A stretch of DNA of 12,390 bases from Flavobacteriales bacterium (GTDB taxonomy: Bacteria > Bacteroidota > Bacteroidia > Flavobacteriales_D > Parvicellaceae), in the NCBI GenBank assembly GCA_026993705.1, contig JALWSJ010000371.1, forward strand, positions 1-12,390, in the 5' to 3' direction. Below, piece after piece: positions 1 to 8,140 of this stretch. Both the position numbers and the translations under genes were made by a program. The notes below the pieces were generated by a model. The model had not been told where the DNA came from, ran no database searches, and saw only the letters and a list, made by a program, of their open reading frames with translations. Every line of letters begins with the position of its first letter. Within the stretch, counting starts at the first letter, position 1.

Positions 1-43
1 CCTTTACTGTATCACCCTTTTTTATTTTAAATTTCGTCTTCAT
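1..43 (-). CDS. rplX: 50S ribosomal protein uL24 (L24), N-terminal fragment
   Basis: Only the first 14 codons lie in the window (MKTKFKIKKGDTVK). The gene continues beyond position 1. The ATG complement is at 41-43, 15 bp after the rplN stop. The basic start followed by KGDTV fits the opening of the KOW domain of uL24, which binds 23S rRNA domain I and starts 50S assembly near the tunnel exit. The identification rests mostly on position, because rplX follows rplN in almost all bacterial S10/spc clusters. The rest of the protein cannot be judged. Confidence 0.85.
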   Translation of the reverse strand, partial: MKTKFKIKKGDTVK

Positions 44-58
44 ATCCTTTATTAATAC

Positions 59-427
59 TTATAATACTTCAGGAGCTAAAGAAACAATTTTCATAAATTG
101 TTTTTCTCTTAGCTCTCTCGCTACAGGTCCAAAAATACGCGTTCCTCGCATTTCACCACCAGTATTTAATAACACTACAGCGTTATCATCGAATCTAATA
201 TAAGATCCATCCGGTCTCCTTACTTCTTTTTTTGTCCTAACTATAACAGCCTGTGAAACTTGACCTTTTTTTACACCTCCTGATGGTATAGCACTTTTAA
301 TAGTAACTACAATCTTATCACCAACAGATGCGTATTTTCTTCTTGTTCCTCCTAAAACTCTTATACAAAGCACTTCTTTAGCTCCACTATTGTCAGCTAC
401 AGACAGTCTACTTTCTTGTTGTATCAT
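59..427 (-). CDS. rplN: 50S ribosomal protein uL14 (L14)
   Basis: A complete 122-residue protein, the usual length for the family. uL14 lies on the 50S interface face, contacts uL19 and 16S rRNA in the intersubunit bridges, and is the docking site of the silencing factor RsfS. The start MIQQESRLSVADNSGAK is the classic N-terminus of the family. The family signature covers residues 60-86 (AVIVR, then DGSYIRFDDNAVVLL). The start lies 9 bp after the rpsQ stop, so the gene is cotranscribed with its neighbours. No Shine-Dalgarno sequence is visible, which is normal in Bacteroidota. Nothing is unusual. Confidence 0.98.
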   Translation of the reverse strand: MIQQESRLSVADNSGAKEVLCIRVLGGTRRKYASVGDKIVVTIKSAIPSGGVKKGQVSQAVIVRTKKEVRRPDGSYIRFDDNAVVLLNTGGEMRGTRIFGPVARELREKQFMKIVSLAPEVL

Positions 428-436
428 TGTAAATCT

Positions 437-688
437 TTATTTAGCTCTTTCAACTATTTCTACCAATCTCCAATTTTTTCTCTTGCTTAATGGTCGAGTT
501 TCCATTATTCTAACTGTATCACCTTCGTTACAGTCATTTTTTTCATCATGGGCTACAAATTTAGTAGATTTTTTCATAAACTTACCATATTTTGGATGTT
601 TTACTTTTCTTTCTACTAAAACAACAACAGATTTATCCATTTTGTTGCTTGTAACTATCCCTACTCTTTCCTTTCTTAAGTTTCTCAT
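437..688 (-). CDS. rpsQ: 30S ribosomal protein uS17 (S17)
   Basis: A complete 83-residue OB-fold protein, close to the 84 residues of the E. coli protein. It is a primary binder of the 16S rRNA 5' domain and helps assemble the 30S body. The start MRNLRKERVGIVTSNKMDKS and the signature GDTVRIMETRPLS (residues 56-68) identify it. The start lies 2 bp downstream of the rpmC stop, and the stop is 9 bp before rplN, so translation is probably coupled with rpmC. Nothing is unusual. Confidence 0.97.
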   Translation of the reverse strand: MRNLRKERVGIVTSNKMDKSVVVLVERKVKHPKYGKFMKKSTKFVAHDEKNDCNEGDTVRIMETRPLSKRKNWRLVEIVERAK

Positions 689-690
689 AA

Positions 691-891
691 CTATTTTGCT
701 ACTTGAAGATTTCTACTTCTTAATTCGGTATTAATACGAGCAATCGTCTTTCTTGTATCTCTAATTTGAATTGGGTTCTCCAATTCAGCGATTTTATGAT
801 TAATTTTTAATTTAGATAAAGTCGATTTATTCTCAATTAATAATTCATTTAAATCAGATGTGCTCAAATCTTTTAATTCTGATGCTTTCAT
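691..891 (-). CDS. rpmC: 50S ribosomal protein uL29 (L29)
   Basis: A complete 66-residue protein. It is a two-helix hairpin that sits beside uL23 at the mouth of the peptide exit tunnel, where trigger factor and the signal recognition particle dock. The start MKASELKDLS and the signature region NPIQIRDTRKTIARINT (residues 39-55) fit the family, as does the charged helical composition. It lies between rplP (10 bp gap) and rpsQ (2 bp gap), the standard place in this cluster. Confidence 0.96.
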   Translation of the reverse strand: MKASELKDLSTSDLNELLIENKSTLSKLKINHKIAELENPIQIRDTRKTIARINTELRSRNLQVAK

Positions 892-901
892 AACTAATAT
901 T

Positions 902-1318
902 TTATTCGTAATCTCTACGTACTACAAATTTGGTTCTTACAGGTAACTTTTGTGCTGCTAATCTCATTGCTTCTTTAGCAACATCATAAGGAACACCATC
1001 ACACTCAAACATAATTCTCCCAGGTTTAACAGGTGCAACCCAATGACTGGGAGCTCCTTTTCCTTTCCCCATCCTTACTTCAGCAGGTTTAGAAGTCAAA
1101 GGTTTATCCGGAAATATTCTAATCCAGACTTTTCCTTCTCTTTTCATATATCTAGTAACAGCTATACGAGCAGCTTCAATTTGACGTGAAGTAATAAAAC
1201 CTTCATCCATTGTTTTAATTGCAAAAGATCCAAAAGAAATCTGGCTACCTCTTTGAGCCAATCCTTTCAGTCTACCTTTTTGAACTCTTCTGTATTTTGT
1301 TCTTTTTGGTTGTAACAT
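902..1318 (-). CDS. rplP: 50S ribosomal protein uL16 (L16)
   Basis: A complete 138-residue protein. uL16 joins late in 50S assembly, helps position A-site tRNA and is needed for peptidyl transfer. Both family signatures are present: KREGKVWIRIFP (residues 59-70) and RMGKGKG (82-88). The N-terminus MLQPKRTKYRRVQKG is the canonical one. The Arg in RMGKGKG corresponds to the arginine that some bacteria hydroxylate; whether this organism does so cannot be told from here. The gene starts 25 bp after the rpsC stop. Confidence 0.98.
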   Translation of the reverse strand: MLQPKRTKYRRVQKGRLKGLAQRGSQISFGSFAIKTMDEGFITSRQIEAARIAVTRYMKREGKVWIRIFPDKPLTSKPAEVRMGKGKGAPSHWVAPVKPGRIMFECDGVPYDVAKEAMRLAAQKLPVRTKFVVRRDYE

Positions 1319-1343
1319 TACTTAAATCTTTTTTTTGCTTCTA

Positions 1344-2045
1344 TTAATTTCTTTTCCTCTTACCAGCTCCTCTTTTTGAGCCTCCTTTAGACATACCGAA
1401 ATTTGGTGATAAATCTCTTTTACCATAAACTTCACCTTTACAGATCCAAACTTTTATACCAATTCTTCCGTAAGTGGTATGAGCTTCAGATAAAGCATAA
1501 TCAATATCAGCCCTAAAAGTATGTAATGGAGTTCTACCATCTTTGTATTGCTCAGAACGTGCCATTTCAGCACCATTTAATCGACCGGAAATTTTAACTT
1601 TAATTCCTTCAGCCCCCATTCTCATAGAAGAAGCAATAGCCATTTTTATTGCCCTTCTAAAAGAAATTCTTCCTTCAATTTGTCTAGCTATACTATCTGC
1701 AACCAATTGTGCATCCAATTCCGGTCTTTTAATCTCAAATATATTAATTTGAGTTTCTTTACCAGTCAACTTATTTAACTCTTCTTTAAGTTTGTCAACT
1801 TCTGAACCTCCTTTACCGATTATAACACCAGGGCGAGCAGTGTTAATAGTTATAATAACTTGTTTAAGAGTTCTTTCAATAATAACCTTAGAAACACTTG
1901 CTTTTCTCAAACGAGTTCCTATGTACTTACGAATTTTATCGTCTTCAACAATCTTAGCAGAATAATCATTTCCACCGTACCAATTAGAGTCCCATCCTTT
2001 TATGAATCCTAATCTATTTGCTATTGGATTTGTTTTTTGTCCCAT
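1344..2045 (-). CDS. rpsC: 30S ribosomal protein uS3 (S3)
   Basis: A 233-residue protein of the 30S head, at the mRNA entry channel, where uS3, uS4 and uS5 form the helicase-like entry. I start it at the ATG whose complement is at 2043-2045, giving MGQKTNP, the universal N-terminus of this protein. An upstream ATG would add ten residues (MIKRIKKTRL) and overlap rplV by 17 bp, whereas the chosen start leaves a 13-bp gap. The type II KH domain shows its loop at IIGKGG (residues 75-80). The NWYGG at residues 21-25 is typical of Bacteroidota uS3. The C-terminus is a basic tail (GSKRGAGKRKRN). Confidence 0.97.
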   Translation of the reverse strand: MGQKTNPIANRLGFIKGWDSNWYGGNDYSAKIVEDDKIRKYIGTRLRKASVSKVIIERTLKQVIITINTARPGVIIGKGGSEVDKLKEELNKLTGKETQINIFEIKRPELDAQLVADSIARQIEGRISFRRAIKMAIASSMRMGAEGIKVKISGRLNGAEMARSEQYKDGRTPLHTFRADIDYALSEAHTTYGRIGIKVWICKGEVYGKRDLSPNFGMSKGGSKRGAGKRKRN

Positions 2046-2058
2046 CAATCTTGTCTTT

Positions 2059-2454
2059 TTAATTCGTTTTATCAATTACTATTGTAACATGGTTAGATCT
2101 CTTTCTAATACGATGAGCTCTCCCCTGAGGAGCAGGTTGGATTCTCTTCATCATTCTAGCACTATCCACAAACACTTCTCTTACGATTAATCCAGCATTT
2201 GCAGCATCTATATCTTCGTTTTTTTGTTCCCAATTATTAATAGCTGACAACAATAATTTTTCCAATCGTTTTGAAGCTTCCTTTGGACTAAACTTAAGGA
2301 TATTTAATGCTGAATACACATTTTCACCTCTGATAGAATCTGCAACTAAACGCATTTTTCTAGGTGAAGTAGGACAGTTATTTAACTTCGCTATGGCTGT
2401 TCTGCTCTTTAATTCTTTCTTAATATCAGCAGTTTCTCTTTTTCTTTTTCCCAT
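2059..2454 (-). CDS. rplV: 50S ribosomal protein uL22 (L22)
   Basis: A 131-residue protein whose long beta-hairpin lines the nascent-peptide tunnel. The core starts at SPRKMRLVADSIRG (residues 30-43), after a basic N-terminal extension of about 20 residues that makes it longer than the 110-residue E. coli protein. Such extensions are usual in Bacteroidota. The tunnel hairpin includes MKR at 102-104, the triplet whose deletion causes erythromycin resistance in E. coli; it is intact here. The C-terminal RAHRIRKRSNHVTIVI is canonical. The gene lies 21 bp after the rpsS stop. Confidence 0.97.
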   Translation of the reverse strand: MGKRKRETADIKKELKSRTAIAKLNNCPTSPRKMRLVADSIRGENVYSALNILKFSPKEASKRLEKLLLSAINNWEQKNEDIDAANAGLIVREVFVDSARMMKRIQPAPQGRAHRIRKRSNHVTIVIDKTN

Positions 2455-2475
2455 TTCTTTAAACTTTTAGAGCGT

Positions 2476-2754
2476 TTATCTTCTTCCTTTATCTTTTTTA
2501 CCACCATGACCTCTAAAAGTACGAGTCGGTGAAAATTCTCCTAATTTATGACCTACCATATTTTCAGTAACATATACAGGTATGAATTTTTTACCATTAT
2601 AAACTGCGATAGTTAACCCCACAAACTCTGGAGTAATAGTAGAAGCTCTAGACCACGTTTTTATAACACTTTTAGATCCAGACTCTTGAGCCTCATCAAC
2701 TCTTTTTATCAGTTTATAATGTACAAATGGTGGTTTTTTTAATGATCTTGCCAT
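2476..2754 (-). CDS. rpsS: 30S ribosomal protein uS19 (S19)
   Basis: A complete 92-residue protein. uS19 forms a complex with uS13 in the 30S head and contributes to intersubunit bridges and the A-site tRNA environment. The N-terminus MARSLKKPPFVHYKL and the signature from NGKKFIPVYV to LGEFSPT (residues 53-77), followed by RTFRGHGG, are diagnostic. Its start is 3 bp after the rplB stop, which suggests translational coupling. Nothing is unusual. Confidence 0.98.
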   Translation of the reverse strand: MARSLKKPPFVHYKLIKRVDEAQESGSKSVIKTWSRASTITPEFVGLTIAVYNGKKFIPVYVTENMVGHKLGEFSPTRTFRGHGGKKDKGRR

Positions 2755-2757
2755 TTC

Positions 2758-3582
2758 TTATTTTTTTCTTTTTGAAATTATAAAGCGATTAGATGCTTTT
2801 GTTTTACTTCTCGTCTTAAATCCTTTAGCAGGTAATCCGGTTCTAGAACGTGGGTGACCTCCGGAAGATTTACCTTCACCACCACCCATTGGATGATCTA
2901 CAGGATTCATTGCAACTCCTCTAACTCGAGGTCTTCTTCCTTGCCATCTACTACGTCCTGCTTTACCTGAACGAGTTAAACTATGTTCAGAATTAGATAC
3001 AGAACCTATCGTAGCTAAACAAGTTTGTAAAATCATTCTAACTTCACCAGAAGGCAATTTAATAATAGCATACTTACCATCACGAGCATTCAATTGAGCG
3101 TAAGCTCCGGCACTTCTAACAAGAGCAGCTCCTCTTCCTGGAAATAATTCAATATTATGAATAACTGTCCCCAAAGGAATATCACTAAGATACATAGCAT
3201 TACCAACATCAGGTGTTGCCTTTCTGCCTGAAAGTATAGTTTGACCTACTTTTAAACCTTCTGGAGCAACGATATAACGTTTCTCTCCATCAGCATAATA
3301 CAACAATGCAATTCTTGCAGTTCTATTGGGATCATACTCAATAGATTTAACCGTTGCAGGCACGTCTTGTTTATCCCTTTTAAAATCGATAACACGATAC
3401 TTTTTCTTGTGACCACCACCAATATATCGCATGGTCATCTTCCCAGTATTATTTCTACCACCGGACTTCTTCAACCCTTTAACCAAAGACTTCTCTGGAG
3501 AACTTTTAGTAACGTCAGAAAAATCATCAGCTATTTTATGTCTCTGCCCTGGTGTGATTGGTTTTAATTTTCTTAATCCCAT
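2758..3582 (-). CDS. rplB: 50S ribosomal protein uL2 (L2)
   Basis: A complete 274-residue protein, the usual length. uL2 binds 23S rRNA close to the peptidyl transferase centre and is needed for subunit association. The N-terminal OB-fold (MRYIGGGHKKKYRVIDFKRD) and the SH3-like C-terminal part are both present. The strongly conserved C-terminal loop reads VDHPMGGGEGKSSGGHPRSR. Its first histidine (residue 230) corresponds to the functionally important His229 of E. coli. The second loop histidine of the E. coli protein is replaced by Met, a common variant in Bacteroidota. The gene lies 22 bp after the rplW stop. Confidence 0.98.
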   Translation of the reverse strand: MGLRKLKPITPGQRHKIADDFSDVTKSSPEKSLVKGLKKSGGRNNTGKMTMRYIGGGHKKKYRVIDFKRDKQDVPATVKSIEYDPNRTARIALLYYADGEKRYIVAPEGLKVGQTILSGRKATPDVGNAMYLSDIPLGTVIHNIELFPGRGAALVRSAGAYAQLNARDGKYAIIKLPSGEVRMILQTCLATIGSVSNSEHSLTRSGKAGRSRWQGRRPRVRGVAMNPVDHPMGGGEGKSSGGHPRSRTGLPAKGFKTRSKTKASNRFIISKRKK

Positions 3583-3604
3583 TTTAAATTAAATTTCTGT
3601 TGTT

Positions 3605-3901
3605 TTAAATGTTTTCATACAAATCAATGACATCTCCTTCAGCAACAGTAACAATCGCTTTTTTATACAGCGGATTACGTTGATAAGAAATACCTCGACT
3701 TGTTTGTTTCATTTTCTTTTTCCCACCACCATAATTCATTGTGTTCACAGAGTCAACAGCAACATTGTACAATTTCTCGATGGCGTTTTTTATCTCTATC
3801 TTGTTTGATTTTTTATCTACTATAAAAGTGTAAGCATTGTTCTTCTCACTTAGCAAGTTAGACTTTTCAGTCAAGACTGGTCTTTTAATAATATCTTGCA
3901 T
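3605..3901 (-). CDS. rplW: 50S ribosomal protein uL23 (L23)
   Basis: A 98-residue protein at the tunnel exit, the main docking site for trigger factor and SRP. I start it at the ATG complement at 3899-3901, giving MQDIIKRPVLTEKS, the family's usual beginning. A longer frame would add nine residues (MKIYLTIKK) and overlap rplD by 23 bp; the chosen start leaves 3 bp... 4 bp after the rplD stop. The tunnel loop region is YGGGKKKMKQTSRGISYQ (residues 57-74). Length and sequence match Bacteroidota uL23. Confidence 0.95.
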   Translation of the reverse strand: MQDIIKRPVLTEKSNLLSEKNNAYTFIVDKKSNKIEIKNAIEKLYNVAVDSVNTMNYGGGKKKMKQTSRGISYQRNPLYKKAIVTVAEGDVIDLYENI

Positions 3902-3905
3902 TTTC

Positions 3906-4535
3906 TTAATCGTTAAATAAATTTTCAATTTTCTCTACTGCTCCCTCTGCCAAAACCAACGTATCAGCATTTAGAATATCGTAAGTATTTAACTTGTCAG
4001 CAGAAATTACTTTACCCTTTTTAATATTTCGGGAAGACAAATATACATTTCTTTCCTCATTTGCAACAATAAATAATGTTTTTTTGTCAGAAAGTTTTAA
4101 ATTATCCAACAATGAAACAAAGTTTTTTGTTTTAGGTGAGTCAAAATTAAAATCTTCAAGAATCGTAATTTTATTGTCAATAGCTTTATAAGTAAGGGCA
4201 GATGCACGAGCAACTTTTCTTAATTTTTTGTTTAATTTAAAGCTATAATTCCTTGGTCTTGGACCGAACACTCTCCCACCACCACGAAACAAAGGATTTT
4301 TAATGCTACCGGCACGAGCTGTACCTGTTCCTTTTTGTTTCTTTATTTTACGGGTACTTCCAGTGATTTCTCCTCTTTCTTTTGCCTTATGCGTACCTTG
4401 ACGCTGATTGGCTAAATAAAGTCTAACATCCAAATAAACGGCATGTTCACTTGGTTCAATTCCAAAAATAGAATTATTCAATGCTATTTTTTTATCTGTA
4501 GCTTTACCTTCTGTGTTATATACTGCTAATTCCAT
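3906..4535 (-). CDS. rplD: 50S ribosomal protein uL4 (L4)
   Basis: A complete 209-residue protein. Its long loop reaches the constriction of the exit tunnel opposite uL22. The loop reads RKIKKQKGTGTARAG (residues 62-76) and is followed by RGGGRVFGPRPRNYSF. Lys68 of QKGTG corresponds to the lysine changed in classic macrolide-resistant E. coli mutants and is wild type here. In E. coli uL4 is also the autoregulator of the S10 operon; whether that holds in Bacteroidota is not known to me. Its ATG overlaps the rplC stop by one base (TAATG), so the two are probably translationally coupled. Confidence 0.97.
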   Translation of the reverse strand: MELAVYNTEGKATDKKIALNNSIFGIEPSEHAVYLDVRLYLANQRQGTHKAKERGEITGSTRKIKKQKGTGTARAGSIKNPLFRGGGRVFGPRPRNYSFKLNKKLRKVARASALTYKAIDNKITILEDFNFDSPKTKNFVSLLDNLKLSDKKTLFIVANEERNVYLSSRNIKKGKVISADKLNTYDILNADTLVLAEGAVEKIENLFND

Positions 4536-5155
4536 TATTTCTCAAGTATTACAAATGATCCTTTAGCTCCTGGTATAGCGCCTTTAATTACAACTATATT
4601 TTTTTCAGCAAGAACTTTTACTACCTCAAGATTAGTTATTTTAACTCTGTCTCCTCCAGTTCTTCCAGCCATTTTCATACCTTTAAAAACTCTTGCAGGA
4701 TAAGAAGCTGCTCCAATTGAACCAGGAGCTCTTAATCTATTATGTTGTCCGTGAGTTGCATCCCCAACTCCTCTAAAATTGTGTCTTTTAACTACACCTT
4801 GGAAACCTTTTCCTTTAGATGTTCCAACAACATCCACATATTCTCCTTCTACGAATATATCATCAATTTTAATAACATCACCCAAGTTTAACTCCTTATC
4901 AAAAGAAGAAAACTCAACTAACTTACGTTTAGGAGTTGTATTAGCCTTCTTAAAATGCCCTCTTAAAGCTTTAGAAGTCTGTTTTTCTTTTTTCTCTCCA
5001 AATCCGATTTGAATCGCATCGTATCCATCTTTTTCTTGAGACTTAATCTGTGTAACAACACAAGGTCCTGCCTCAACAATCGTACATGGTATATTTTTAC
5101 CATCGGTACTGAATACGCTAGTCATCCCTATTTTTTTGCCTATGATACCAGCCAT
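4535..5155 (-). CDS. rplC: 50S ribosomal protein uL3 (L3)
   Basis: A complete 206-residue protein and an early 50S assembly factor. A central extension reaches the peptidyl transferase centre. The N-terminus MAGIIGKKIGMTSVF is diagnostic. The extension is DATHGQHNRLRAPGSIGAAS (residues 132-151), followed by FKGMKMAGRTGGDRVKITNL. The stop overlaps the rplD start by one base, and the start lies 19 bp after the rpsJ stop. Nothing is broken or truncated. Confidence 0.98.
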   Translation of the reverse strand: MAGIIGKKIGMTSVFSTDGKNIPCTIVEAGPCVVTQIKSQEKDGYDAIQIGFGEKKEKQTSKALRGHFKKANTTPKRKLVEFSSFDKELNLGDVIKIDDIFVEGEYVDVVGTSKGKGFQGVVKRHNFRGVGDATHGQHNRLRAPGSIGAASYPARVFKGMKMAGRTGGDRVKITNLEVVKVLAEKNIVVIKGAIPGAKGSFVILEK

Positions 5156-5174
5156 TTGTTTATTTTATTTATGA

Positions 5175-5480
5175 TTATACTTTTATTTCTACTTCAACTC
5201 CACTTGGTAACTCTAACTTCATAAGAGCATCAATTGTTTTTGATGAAGAACTATAAATATCCAATAATCTTCTATACGAACATAATTGGAATTGCTCTCT
5301 AGCTTTCTTATTAACGTGTGGAGACTTCAATACAGTGAAAATCCTCTTATTTGTTGGTAGAGGAATTGGACCACTAACCATTGCTCCGGTTGTCTTAACT
5401 GTTTTAACGATTTTTTCAGCTGATTTATCAACCAAATTATGATCGTATGACTTTAATTTTATTCTGATTTTTTGACTCAT
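5175..5480 (-). CDS. rpsJ: 30S ribosomal protein uS10 (S10)
   Basis: A complete 101-residue protein. It sits in the 30S head and, as NusE, partners NusB in transcription antitermination. The start MSQKIRIKLKSYDHNLVD and the signature VSGPIPLPTNKRIFTVLKSP (residues 35-54) identify it, and it ends in the family's usual GVEVEIKV. The protruding ribosome-binding loop (HVNKKAREQFQ) is present. It follows fusA after 24 bp. In many other phyla tuf stands between them, but in Bacteroidota it does not. Confidence 0.98.
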   Translation of the reverse strand: MSQKIRIKLKSYDHNLVDKSAEKIVKTVKTTGAMVSGPIPLPTNKRIFTVLKSPHVNKKAREQFQLCSYRRLLDIYSSSSKTIDALMKLELPSGVEVEIKV

Positions 5481-5504
5481 TTTGTCTAAATTCTATATTA
5501 GTAA

Positions 5505-7610
5505 TTATGCTTCTACTTGACCTTTGGCTTTAGCGATAACTGCATCAGCAATACCTTTTGGACACTCTGCATAGTGAGAGAACTCCATTGTAGAGGTAGC
5601 TCTACCTGATGACATTGTTCTTAATGAAGTTACATATCCGAACATCTCAGATAAGGGAACAGTAGCTTTAATCACTTTAGCTCCATTTCTATCATCCATG
5701 CCTTCAATCTGACCTCTTCTTCTATTTAAATCTCCAACGATGTCTCCCATGTTTTCTTCAGGTGTTACCACTTCTAATTTCATGATAGGCTCAAGAATAA
5801 CCGCTCCACAAGCTGGTGCAGCAGATCTATATGCCATTTTAGCACATAATTCGTAAGATAACCCATCTGAATCAACAGGGTGATAAGAACCATCAAGAAG
5901 CGTAACGGTCATACTATCCATTGGATATCCAGCCAAAACCCCATTCTTCATTGCTTCTTTAAAACCTTTTTCTACATTTGGTATAAACTCTCTAGGAATA
6001 TTCCCACCCTTTACTTGATTAATAAACTCTAACCCCTCTTTGCCGTCTTCTCTAGGTTTAATTTCAACAACGATATCTGCAAACTTACCGCGACCACCCG
6101 ATTGTTTTTTATAAACTTCTCTATGATTAGCTGGTCTAGTAATAGCCTCTTTATAATTAACCTGAGGAGCTCCCTCATTTACCTCTACCTTAAACTCTCT
6201 TTTTAATCGGTCAACTAACACTTCAAGGTGTAATTCACCCATTCCTGAGATTATCGTTTGACCTGAACTTTCATCGGTTCGAATTTGGAAAGTAGGATCT
6301 TCTTCACTCAACTTACCAAGTGCTACCCCTAATTTATCAACATCAGCTTTGGTTTTAGGTTCAATAGCTAAACCGATAACCGGATCAGGGAACTCCATTG
6401 ACTCTAATACAATTGGGGACTTTTCATCACACAAAGTATCACCGGTTCTAATATCTTTAAACCCTACACCTGCACCTATATCTCCTGCTTCGATTCTATC
6501 TAAAGCATTTTGTTTATTTGAGTGCATTTGGAAAATTCTAGAAATACGCTCTTTCTTTCTCGTTCTAGAATTTAAAACATAAGACCCAGCATCTAACACA
6601 CCGGAATACATTCTAAAGAAACATAATCTACCTACAAATGGATCAGTAGCAATTTTAAATGCCAAAGCCGCCATTGGATCACTATTCGTTGGTCTTCTCA
6701 ACAACTTTTCATCTCCATCAAGTGAAGTCCCTTCAATTGCCTCAATATCAACAGGCGAAGGTAAAAAAGCCATCACGTAATCCAATAATGTTTGAACACC
6801 TTTGTTTTTAAACGCAGACCCACAAATTATTGGATTTATAGACATATTTATAGTTGAAATTCTAATTGCTTTCAACACTTCTTCCTCTGTAATAGAATCA
6901 GCGTCCTCAAAGAATTTTTCCATCAACGCATCATCACTCTCCGCTACCGCTTCTATCAAGGTATTTCTCCATTCATTCGCTTCTTCAACCAAATCATCAG
7001 GAATTTCAGTAACCTCAAACGACATTCCATTATCATCACCATCCCAAATATAAGCTTTCATCTTTATCAAATCAACCAACCCTACAAAGTCATCTTCAGC
7101 ACCTATAGGTATCGTAACAGGAATTGGATTAGCCCCTAATCTATCTTTTATTTGTTGGATAGTACCAAAGAAATCAGCTCCAATTCTATCCATTTTATTA
7201 ATAAACCCAATTCTTGGAACTTTATATTTATCCGCTTGCCTCCATACTGTTTCAGACTGAGGCTCAACCCCACTAGACGCACAAAATAAAGCAACAGCAC
7301 CATCCAATACACGTAAAGAACGTTCAACCTCAACCGTAAAGTCAACGTGTCCCGGAGTATCAATGATATTAACCTTATACTCTTCTCCTAAGTAATTCCA
7401 AAAAACGGTAGTTGCAGCCGAAGTAATAGTAATACCTCTTTCTTGCTCTTGCTCCATCCAATCCATTGTAGCCGCACCATCGTGCACCTCACCTATCTTA
7501 TGTGAAACTCCGGTATAATACAGAATACGCTCTGTCGTTGTCGTCTTTCCGGCGTCAACATGAGCCATAATTCCTATATTTCTTGTGTATTTTAAATCTC
7601 TTTTAGCCAT
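5505..7610 (-). CDS. fusA: Elongation factor G
   Basis: A complete 701-residue translational GTPase that drives tRNA-mRNA translocation and, with RRF, ribosome recycling. The G-domain motifs are all present: G1 AHVDAGKT (residues 16-23), G2 Thr61 in RGITITSAATT, G3 DTPGH (84-88), G4 NKMD (138-141) and G5 GSA (264-266). Domains II to V follow at normal spacing, including EDPTFQIRTDESSGQTIISG and the domain IV stretch with GSYHPVDSDG. Its place between rpsG (36 bp) and rpsJ (24 bp) marks it as the housekeeping EF-G, not the FusA2 paralogue or a TetM/FusB-type resistance protein. I see no frame disruption. Confidence 0.98.
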   Translation of the reverse strand: MAKRDLKYTRNIGIMAHVDAGKTTTTERILYYTGVSHKIGEVHDGAATMDWMEQEQERGITITSAATTVFWNYLGEEYKVNIIDTPGHVDFTVEVERSLRVLDGAVALFCASSGVEPQSETVWRQADKYKVPRIGFINKMDRIGADFFGTIQQIKDRLGANPIPVTIPIGAEDDFVGLVDLIKMKAYIWDGDDNGMSFEVTEIPDDLVEEANEWRNTLIEAVAESDDALMEKFFEDADSITEEEVLKAIRISTINMSINPIICGSAFKNKGVQTLLDYVMAFLPSPVDIEAIEGTSLDGDEKLLRRPTNSDPMAALAFKIATDPFVGRLCFFRMYSGVLDAGSYVLNSRTRKKERISRIFQMHSNKQNALDRIEAGDIGAGVGFKDIRTGDTLCDEKSPIVLESMEFPDPVIGLAIEPKTKADVDKLGVALGKLSEEDPTFQIRTDESSGQTIISGMGELHLEVLVDRLKREFKVEVNEGAPQVNYKEAITRPANHREVYKKQSGGRGKFADIVVEIKPREDGKEGLEFINQVKGGNIPREFIPNVEKGFKEAMKNGVLAGYPMDSMTVTLLDGSYHPVDSDGLSYELCAKMAYRSAAPACGAVILEPIMKLEVVTPEENMGDIVGDLNRRRGQIEGMDDRNGAKVIKATVPLSEMFGYVTSLRTMSSGRATSTMEFSHYAECPKGIADAVIAKAKGQVEA

Positions 7611-7646
7611 TTTGCTATATACTAATAATTACTTTATAAAACTCAA

Positions 7647-8117
7647 TTAGAACCTAAAATGCGAAAACGCTTTATTAGCCTCTGCCATTCTGTGCATATC
7701 CTCTTTTTTCTTAAAAGCGGCACCTTCTTCTTTGGCCGCCGCAGATATTTCACCTGCCAACTTTTGACTCATCGACTTCTCGTTTCTCTTACGAGCAAAC
7801 CCAATTAACCACTTCATCGCTAAAGAATGTTTTCTTGACTCTCTTACAGGTGAAGGTATTTGATAAGTAGCTCCTCCAACTCTTCTACTCCTAACTTCAA
7901 CGCCTGGTGTAACGTTTACTAAAGCTTTTTTCCATATCTCCAATCCATTCTCTTCTTCAGAACGTTCATTCAAGATGTCAATAGTATCGTAAAATATTTT
8001 AAACGCAACACTTTTCTTTCCGTCAAGCATTAAGTTGTTTACAAATTTCGTTACTTGAACATCATTAAACTTAGGATCCGGTAAAATGATATGTTTTTTC
8101 GCCTTTCTTCTTCTCAT
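7647..8117 (-). CDS. rpsG: 30S ribosomal protein uS7 (S7)
   Basis: A complete 156-residue protein. uS7 nucleates 30S head assembly and touches mRNA and tRNA at the E site. The signature runs from DPKFNDVQVTKFVNNL (residues 14-29) to MLDGKKS. The E-site beta-hairpin is VRSRRVGGATYQIP (75-88). It ends AFSHFRF, matching the usual AF-H-R-aromatic C-terminus. It lies 23 bp after rpsL. In E. coli uS7 represses its own operon; no equivalent leader is recognisable here. Confidence 0.98.
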   Translation of the reverse strand: MRRRKAKKHIILPDPKFNDVQVTKFVNNLMLDGKKSVAFKIFYDTIDILNERSEEENGLEIWKKALVNVTPGVEVRSRRVGGATYQIPSPVRESRKHSLAMKWLIGFARKRNEKSMSQKLAGEISAAAKEEGAAFKKKEDMHRMAEANKAFSHFRF

Positions 8118-8140
8118 GATTTAATTACCTTAATTATTTA

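Noticed and set aside
2046..2075. Upstream ATG for rpsC
   Set aside because: It would add ten residues before the universal MGQKTNP and overlap rplV by 17 bp.
3902..3928. Upstream ATG for rplW
   Set aside because: It would add nine residues before the usual uL23 start and overlap rplD by 23 bp.
5481..5504. A tuf gene expected between fusA and rpsJ
   Set aside because: Only 24 bp lie between them. Absence of tuf here is usual in Bacteroidota.
390..7363. Several plus-strand frames of 60-114 codons, and an alternative minus frame at 7148-7363, inside the ribosomal operon
   Set aside because: They run opposite to or out of frame with conserved ribosomal genes and have low-complexity, hydrophobic composition without recognisable domains.
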